Below, piece after piece: positions 11,601 to 20,300 of a stretch of DNA of 64,000 bases. Below the pieces are notes generated by a model, which was not told the origin of the DNA, made no database searches, and saw nothing but the letters and a program-made list of their open reading frames with translations. The stretch is from assembly GCA_018881555.1 (NCBI GenBank), contig JACAXG010000076.1, positions 2,540,887-2,604,886 on the forward strand. The letters are read 5' to 3'. The position numbers and the translations under genes are program-made. The first letter of the stretch is position 1. Every line of letters starts with the position of its first letter. This DNA comes from Amblyornis subalaris (Eukaryota > Chordata > Aves > Passeriformes > Ptilonorhynchidae).

Positions 11601-14600
11601 GAAGTGATTCCTGAATTAATTTAGATTTCCCACTGCCTTGTTAGGCCAGCTGGATATGGCACGCTTCATCTTCCCTGCAAACAGTGCCGCCGTCCCTGGG
11701 GGACACTCAGCACTTTATAAACCTGTCAAGCCCTTAAAGCCGGTGACCGTGAGGCTTCACAACAAACCGTGGGGAGGTTTATGGCCACACACACACCAGC
11801 CAGCCCCAGAGAGGAGCTCCAGCANGCCTGGCTTGGGAAGTGAGGGGATGTTGTTTTGTGCTGTGCTTTCATTTAAAAGCGAGCGAGCTAAAAAAAAAGA
11901 AAAGCACCGCATGATTTATTTTAAAGCATCCAAGCTGCTGCAGCCTGCGATGCTTTGAGAGCGTGTGTANGTACATGGGAAATGGGAGATTGTCTCCAAA
12001 GTCATTTGCATTCGTTCCCCCCTCTCCCTCCTCCGTGCAGGGAGNGTTTTTAAAAGGTCTTATCCTGCAAAGGGCTGAATACCTGCAACTTGAGCAGAAA
12101 TCAGAGACTTTTGGGTGCAGAGCACCNGATCGAGCTGCTTTTTATTTAGAAAACACATTGTTCTGCCAGCTCCCCCCTCCAGCGCTGATTTATTTCTCTA
12201 CTCTTCTGACAAGCTTCATAAAACATTTTTTTACACAAACAACATTATTCAGCATCTCTGTGACCCGCTCAGGCCGAGCGCTCCCCGCGGTCCGGGCAGA
12301 GCGGCACAGGCAGTGCCCGCTGATCCCCTGGGATGCTCCCCCTGTCCAGAGCGATGCCCATCCCTGGAGCGTGGGGACACAGGGACTGAGGCTCGGGTCG
12401 GTCCCCCGGGCCGTGCTCAGGTGCCGGACGCCGGCTGAATCCCAGCTGGAGGGGCTGCCGGCTCCGGCCGCTGCGCTGTCCCTCGCTGTCCCCCCCGGCC
12501 GTTTGCTCAGCCTGACGAGTCGGCATCTGATGGAGCCGCTGCCGTTTGGGTCCCTCAGGGATTACGAGACGACTGCAGCAGGTCCCTGCTATTCTCTGCA
12601 GCCCAGCGTGTTGTTGCTTCATTAAACGCCAAATTGTTACATTAATTCTAACTGCCCTGTAGAGATGTAGCTGTCAGGAATGATTTACTCGCCTCCAGCT
12701 GACTCGGAGACTTTTTCCAGGCTCTGCGTAGACNCTGGAAGAGGCCAGTGCCCGGGTGGGAGTGGGATGCAGGACGCGTGTCCAGCCAGACACTGGCAGC
12801 AAGTGGCTCTGCCCTCCCTGGAGAGACAGGGATGCTCTTCAGACCTCAGTGAAAAAATAACCAGGGAGCTAAAAAATGTGTGGAGTTTGGTTTTGGCTGC
12901 ATGGTGGACTGCTGGTGAGACAAGTTGCCTGTTAACGGGCAGCATCTTTGCTGGAATATTTACTGGGACCAAATCTCTGGGATCTCTCCTTCGTCCTACC
13001 TGGTAGCTCTGCCCGCACTGCAGGGAGAGGGTCCAGANGTTTTCCTGGTTTGTCCCCAAGGACTAGGCGAGGTGGGACATGCAGGGCAGTGGGAATACCT
13101 TTGTTCAGATGCTCTGATACATCTGGGAAAAGCCACCAGGGGGGCACCTGAGGATGGCCTGGTGCCATCCACCATCCCTGCTCCCCGTGGATGAGGGGTT
13201 CCACCTGGCCCACATCCCCAAAGGGATGCTGAGGTCCCCAGGCTCTGTGCCCAAGGAAGTGGCCTGGCCCCTTTTGCCACCTCCTCCCCCGGATCGGACC
13301 GGATAAGCCCCCCATGCCGGCCCAGCCTGGCTCTGCTTGCGCCGGCTCCTCGTGTTGTGGCTCCCACGGAGGCTGTGCAAGAGGATCCGGCTGGATTATC
13401 CAGGCTCCGGGCTCACGGCTCCCGCCGCTCCCAGCGGCTCCGGCCCCGCAGGCGTTGGGTTACTGCCCACGGAGCGCCGCACCCCCGGCACCACCGCAGA
13501 CAGGTCCCACGGCGGAGCTGACACCCCACAGGAACTCAGGACACGCTGGACACTGAGGAGGTGTCTGTCCCCTGGGCGAGAGGGTTTCGGTTTCATCGGC
13601 CTCACACAGGAAATCTGAATATGAAAAAAATAATCTTCTTCTACTATTTAACATAAAATGTAATATTTCTCCAGGAAGCACAAGTTTAGGCACAAAGGTG
13701 AATGTGTTGTTTGGGGGGAAAAAAAAGAAATTAATACAGTAGATTTTCCTCACTGAGAAGACAAAAAATTTCCTTCCTCCCATGTCGTGCACTTACGGAA
13801 ATCAGTTAAGGTTGTAAAGCCACCTGCAAATTGAGCAAAGCAAATCCCCTCTTCCTAATTCTGTTTGGGTTTTACAAGCTGTCACTCAGTTGGACAGTGT
13901 TAGTTTTATTTGCTTCTTTCAAATTGGTTTTCTTTTTAACGGGAAGGAAGCATTTATATTAATGGAATCCTTGAGCCTCGGCCCTGAAAGGAGAGGCTGA
14001 AATGCAATCCCTGAATTTGAGCTCAGGACACTCGGGGAGCTCTTCACGGTGTTCAGACGAGCACAAGCACTGGCAACTTCCAGCTCGTTCTGCCTTTCAG
14101 AGCAAAGCACAAAGGCGGGGATGGGGGGGTGGGCGGGGGAGATTTGCATTTCTTCTTTTCTTAAATTCAGCCATCCCCTGGGAATTCCCAGGGGGAAAGG
14201 AACAACAGTGCCCGTTATTTACTGGGAGGGAAACGATGAGAAAAATATGTATAAAACACAGGATCAATTACTACAGTTTTTAGACTGGTTTTATAACAGC
14301 AGAATTATCCTAAAATCGACAGCACTTCTGTCTTTCTGTTTTATTTCTTAATTTTTGGGACATAAGAGTGCTTCAAAATGTTTTTTAGTCTTTTATAGGA
14401 AAATATTATGAATACTTGAACTGCCAAAATATTTCAATGCAAAACACTTGCCCAGATTTGGTGAGGGTCTTTCCAGACACAGAATTCTTGAATACACGAA
14501 CTCTTGTTTGCTCTTTAGGTGAAGTTCTGCGATCTGCTTGTTTTAAATCCCATAGTTTTCTATTTACTCTATGAATTTCCACAAGAAATGTGATGTAACT

Positions 14601-15750
14601 ACAGGCTGGCAGCAACAGTTGTCTCTTTATTACTCACTCCTGGAGAAGGAGGGAGAAGCTGCCGAGCCTGGGTGTGGGCTCAGACTCAGGAGCTCAGACC
14701 TGAATGAGGCAAACTTTTGGGGTTTCTCCCATCCCTGCCATAGCTCCTGGAGTGGATCTCCTGGAGAGAAAAGAGGGAGTTTCTCCTTTGGGTGAGCAAT
14801 TCCTCCCTAAGGCGGTGAGAATGGACCTGCTCTGCTTTGGGCAGGCTCGTGATGCCTCCCTGAGAGCAGAACGCGGATGTGTCAGGAAGGAGGCAGTGAT
14901 GTATGTCCAGGGCAGCACAGCCCCCACGGCGGCCGAGCAGTGGCCACGTGTCCTGTAGGAAAGGCGAGGAATAAAAGCCGGGATGTCCCGGGTGTCCCTG
15001 CCTGGCATCTGGTGAGACCCCAGGGCACAGGGGCCGTGCCAGGCTCAGGCAGCCCCCAGGACACAGCCCCACCCGCAGGTACCAGAGCATCGCCCCGGGC
15101 TGTGCTGCTGCTTCGCGTGCACAAGGAAGATCCCGGTGCAAATATTCCCTGACTTCCCAGGGGAGGGAGAACCTCAGAGCCCGTGTGTGTTCAAAAGTGT
15201 CTGTCACCAGATCCTTACAGCAGAGAGCTCAGCACAGCACTCCACTGTGCTCGCAGGAGTGTGACCGCGGACAGTTGTATATGAGGATGTGTGTGTTTAT
15301 CTGGAGATATATCTGTGTGCTTATATATATGCATATGTTCGGTCAAACTGACTCCCTNGGGGATTTTTTCCTTTTCTTTCTGATTTCTCTTTGACATATT
15401 TCAGTATCTGACTCTGGGTTTCACATTCACAACTTTCTGCTCGCAGACAGACAACATCAGACTCTGTTTCCTGTTGCTTTATCAGCCCAAATTTCTGCTT
15501 TCGCCTTTGCCATAAGTACTGAAAAATAAAGATGACCCATCAANAATATCATGCTCAAAGCCTGTGTGTGCCCAGAGCAATCCTGTTTGGATCTCCCAAG
15601 GACGGCCTGCCTCCCACATCCTCTTTTTTTTTGTTTGTTTCAAAGCATTTCCACATCAGTGTGTTTGCTCCTCTATCGAAAGAGAAGGGTGTATTTCAAC
15701 ACTTTGTTGAANCATGGCATTGAGTTTGAAGAGCTTTTACTCTTAATTCC
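8691..15750. other. Non-coding region downstream of LHX3, right part
   Basis: No gene is supported in this stretch. It is a mosaic of unique GC-rich segments, such as 10.2-10.7 kb and 12.3-13.5 kb, and AT-rich segments, such as 9.74-9.96 kb, 13.6-14.0 kb and 14.2-14.6 kb. Frames of 60-220 codons in the GC-rich parts exist on both strands and in several frames at once, which is what low stop density alone produces. I see no tRNA, rRNA or CRISPR-like structure. Enhancers of LHX3 could lie here, but nothing in the sequence proves one. Confidence 0.55.
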
Positions 15751-15815
15751 AGGGTTTTTATTTACTGATATTGATGTGGATTTAGCAAAAGGCTATTTAA
15801 AGTTTAGCTGACAAA

Positions 15816-15821
15816 TTTATT
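15816..15821 (-). terminator. LHX3: Candidate LHX3 polyadenylation signal (AATAAA)
   Basis: TTTATT on the plus strand is AATAAA on the LHX3 strand, about 1.1 kb past the stop codon. A second AATAAA lies at 15757-15762. The distance suits the roughly 1 kb LHX3 3' UTR I would expect from mammals. No transcript evidence is available, so the cleavage site is only a guess. Confidence 0.35.
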
Positions 15822-16958
15822 TGTAATCTTGAAGTATTTGATCATTAGAGAGAAAGCGAGAATATAAATAAAAGACACTGGACATTCACATAATCTACAG
15901 TAAATTCCATAATTTTTACAGATAACAATATACATATTGTCTTGCCTTTCCTCACAATCAGCTTGCACGGTATCCATGGAAATACACAAATGCCTGGAAC
16001 AGAGACGTGTCCCCAGGAAAGGGGGTGCTCACTCCAGCAGTGCCTGGGGAATGGCTTGTCCTAAACCAGCCGGACCCCNCGAGAAGGTATTTGGCAACAA
16101 GACATCAGGGTGATTTTTGAGACACTTTGCAGTAAAACTGATGCAAAGAAATTTGAAGGAAAAGCNTAAGATCCACAACCCAGAGCCACCAGTGTTCCTG
16201 GGTCAAGAAAATTCACCCCTTGACCTTGTGATAAACGTGGAATTGCTTGGTGATAAATACATCTATTCACGGTTCAATGCTTATATGGAAGAGTCAAACT
16301 AGCAATCTACAAATTAAAAAGAGGAGAAGCAGAATTAACATATGATTTTCATTTTACAAAGGAAAGGGGGTTGTTGATAAATGATTGGCATATTAAAGAG
16401 CATCTCATTTTAGAAAAGTTAATGTAAATTCAAAATAAAACAAAACATACCGCATCGGTGCGCTTTTAAAAAAATCTGCTGGAAGAACAGAGAAGTTTCC
16501 TACCATGGATTTCTGAAGTGATTCACTATGAACATTTCTCCTATAGAAATATAGACATTGTCACACCTTTCACCGTGGATGAGGACTTAATTTTCCCTTA
16601 AAAATGTCTCGGTGTGGATGGGTGATGAAGCAAGTCCTTGCTTTGGAGAATGCACTGACAACAGAAAGCAAAATACCTCCTATCAAATCTGTAAAGCACA
16701 AGTCCTGGTGTTTAGTAAAGACACGAGAATCAGTTTTGTTTGGGCGCTCCGGGTGCCAGTGGCCGCGGTGCCACCGCCCTTGTCCAGCATCCCCTGCCAG
16801 CCCAGTGCCGGCTCATCCTCCGGCTCCGCTCGCTCCGCGTGGCCACGTTCCTGCCCCGCTCGGCACTCCCGGCTCGTCCCTCTGTCATTTCCAAGAGCGG
16901 GTGACGTTTGACAGCACCGAGCCCTTTCCCTTCCCGCTGCACGGGGGTGGCCCCTGTA
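15816..16958 (-). other. LHX3: Probable LHX3 3' untranslated region
   Basis: This follows the LHX3 stop codon directly. It is AT-rich, lacks any sustained frame, and runs to the first plausible polyadenylation signals. The left boundary is inferred from those signals only. Confidence 0.4.
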
Positions 16959-17377
16959 TCAAAACTGAGCGTGGTCGACTTCATCCAGCCAGGAGGCCGG
17001 GCTGGCCGGGAAATCCGGGTACCCCCCGCTGCTGCCGGTGGAGAGGTCGGAGCTCGGTCCGTTCCCGGCCAGGANCCTCATGGGCTGGGGCACCCCTTGT
17101 CCGCTTTGTCCCATGATGCCCAAGCCGTTGTCCGGGTAAACCAGGCTGGAGATTAAAGGCTGGTGGCCCGGCAGGGCTTGCAGGGAAGCTGGGGACTGCG
17201 GGATCCCGTAGGGGCTGTTGGATCGCAGGTCGTGGTACTGGTCCTGAGCCGGGATCCCGCTGTGATCCAGAGCGAAGCTCCCGTTGGTCCCGGCCTGCCT
17301 CCCCAGCGCGGGGGACGCTTCGTTGAGATTGCTGTAAATCCCATTGGAATGGCTCATTTCTGACATGGAGGGCTCGT
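16959..17377 (-). CDS. LHX3: LHX3 coding exon 6 (C-terminal activation region)
   Basis: The acceptor is TTTCCCTTTCAG at 17378 and the TGA stop is at 16959-16961. The exon encodes residues 257-395, a Ser/Pro/Gly-rich tail with [19 protein letters not shown] and a final [10 protein letters not shown]. Residue 257 is split across the junction (G|AC). Immediately upstream, intron 5 carries a 40-bp tandem duplication. Confidence 0.95.
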
Positions 17378-20300
17378 CTGAAAGGGAAACGGACTGGTTT
17401 TACTGGGGGAGCGATGGTCACGGCTGGGGGGGACTGGTTTTACTGGGGGAGCAGCGGTCACAGCTGGCAGCGGCCACCCGGGAACTCCCACGGGCTCCGG
17501 GTATAAACAGATTAGATGGATGGGAGCTGAGCAGCCACGCTCTTCCACTTGTAATTCCTTATTATTCCCGTCCTTGTTGACAGATCTCCATAGGCGACCA
17601 CNGGATTATTATTTTTTCTGAGTACAAACATCTAATACATTTTGGATTTTAAAAATATGCATGAAAAGTACATATTAAAATATAAAACTGTGATTTTAAA
17701 ATATTTTTTTAAAGGGGAAGTGAGTTCAGTGTCTTTCCACCTTTCATTTCTATTTGGTTTTGAGGTTCNTCTTGAATTTTGATATAATTTTTAGGAGCTA
17801 CCTGAACCAATGCAAGATAAACTGTCCATTGCTCAGAAAAAGAGATATTAAATTAAGATATTTTTCTGCTCAGGAACAGGCTAATGGAATCACAGGAACA
17901 CAGAATGTATTTGTATGACTTAAAAGAACTCCTGAAAAATGAGCAATATTTTTTAAGTTCCCAGCAAAAATTATTTGTATTCGTTAGGGGTTTTATGGGC
18001 AGTGAGAGCTGCTCTGTTGCCTGGGATACAAACCTGCTTGTGGCATCGAGCTCTCAATAACTGTTCAACATTTTTTAGTTATTATTTATGGAATATTCAT
18101 TTTTAATGAGCTGATACACAGTGTGTATAAACAGACCCGAAAATCAAATAGTTTTAGGAGCACAGGAGAGGAGCTGAGATGCAAAACCATGCGTGTATAA
18201 ACACACACATTATAGAGGTGGCTGTGTAAATATGCACAGAGGTTTGCATTTCAGTTTCTCTCCTATTCCTAAAAACGATACACACACAAATTTGNGACGG
18301 AGCTCTGGGCTGGAGCTGGGACTGTGTAAAATGTGTCCCTGCAAATGCCACAGCCACTGAACTCCCCACCCGGCACAGGGCCCTNTCCTGCTCCTGCGGG
18401 TCTGGAGAGTGTGGGATGAGGCTGAGCAGGACAGGAGCTGGTGTAGGACTGTCCCTGGGCTTGTCAACAGAAATCTCGGCTCCCAAGAGGGGACACTGTG
18501 ATGCAGAAGCCTCCTAACATGCAGCAATCTCCCTTTTGCAACACAGAAACAGCTCCCACAGGACTGAAGAGTCCTAGTGAGCAACTACACAAATAAAACC
18601 ACCCCTAAATAAGATTAAAAAAAAAAAATCACACACATTTCCCGATAGAAACGCTCAGTGGTTCTGGACTCTCTGTTTTTGTATTTCCAAGAGTCCCTTG
18701 GAAAGGCCATGTGTGAGCAACGGCTCTGACATGGCAGCGCCTGCCCGGGGAGCTCTCCCTGCTCTTCCCGCAGCTTTTCGGGCCCCGCTGGAGCAAGAGC
18801 GGAGATTCTGCCGCCGTCCCCAGCCCCGGCTGCCCCTCGGTGCCGCGGCTCCGGTTCCGCCGCCGAGGGCCGGGCAGCCGGGGNCGCCCCGCGGTGAATC
18901 CCAGCTCTGCCCTTCTCCAGCCCCGGGNGCTTGGGTTCACTCGCTGCGTTACGGCTGCAAATTCAGACCGCGGCACCGAGGGGGTGAAAGCAGCCGGGGC
19001 ACGGGCAGCAGCTCCGCGGGGAGGGAGGGCACAGAGCGCACTCGGCAGAGCCCCGTCTGGGGCTGCGGGGACCGACCTGTGAAGGAGACCTCGGCGTCGC
19101 TGTCGGGCCCCTCCTCCTGGATGCTGTCCTTGTCCGACTTGGACGTCCCCCGGGATCGCTTCATGTTCCTGAAGTATTGCCCCCACCGCTGCCTCCCCGC
19201 GTCCTTCTTCAGCCTTTTCTCCTTGGCCCTGCGGTTCTGGAACCAGACCTGCGAGCAGGGCACGCCGGGGAGCTCGGTGGCTGCGGGGCCGGTCCGTGCC
19301 CGCCGCCCCCCGCCCCGGCCCGGCCGGACCCCGCTCTCACCTGCACCACCCGCATGTCCAGCCCCGTCTCCGACGAAAGCTGCTCCCGGACGTGCCGGGC
19401 CGGTTTGGGCGAGTTGTTATACGCGTTTTTGAGGGTCTCCAGCTGCTTGGCCGTGATGGTGGTGCGGGGCCTCTTGGCCGTGGACTCAGCCTCTGCCGAC
19501 ACGGTGCGAGTTAGAGGCGAAGCTACCGCGGAGCGGCCCCGGGGATGCGGGACCCCCGACCCTCCCCAGCCACTCTCGCCCGCAGTTGCTCCCGGCACCC
19601 TCCCGCCCGGTGTGTGAGCCTGTCCCGGAGGGCAGGAGCGCCCGGGGTGGCCTCCCTCCTGCCCTCGGGGATTGAAGGGACAGAAGGGGCAGGGCAAGGG
19701 GTACCTCTCTGCTTGGCCGTCTCGTAGTCCGCCTTGCAGACCAGCCTGCTGTCCTCCATGAGGTAGAACTCGTCGCCGGTGGCCAGCTGCCGCTTGCAGA
19801 CGATGCAGGCGAAGCAGTGCAGGTGGTAAACGAAGTCCTGGGCCCGGCGCACCACCTGGGTCGGGGGGATGCCCTGCTGGCAGGCGGCACACTTCGTCCC
19901 GAAGCGCCTGAGCAGGGGGGACAAGCGGCGGCCGCTGAGCTGGGGGAGGCCGGGGGAGGGTCCCCGGCCCGACCCGGCGCTGTCCGCGGTGCTGCGCCCG
20001 GTGCCGCTGTCCCGGTGCTGAACCCGAAACGTGCCCGGTGCTGAACCCCAGCCGTGCCCGTGCGCCGCTACCCGCGCCGCGACACCCACCAGAATCGGCC
20101 GCCCCTCGTCCCCGGCCGCCCCCCGTCCCGTCCCGGGCCGTCCCCACGCACTTGAAGAAGTCCTCCTTGCAGTAGACGCCGTCCCCGCGGCTGAAGCACT
20201 TCTCGGCCAGCTGCGTCTGGCAGTCGGAGCATTTCAGGCACTTGCTGTGCCAGTGCCGGTCCAGGACCTTGAGGATGAACCTGTCCACGATGTGCTGGTT

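Noticed and set aside
11963..12625. 220-codon plus-strand frame as a gene
   Set aside because: GC-rich region with overlapping frames on both strands and several Ns; no recognisable protein.
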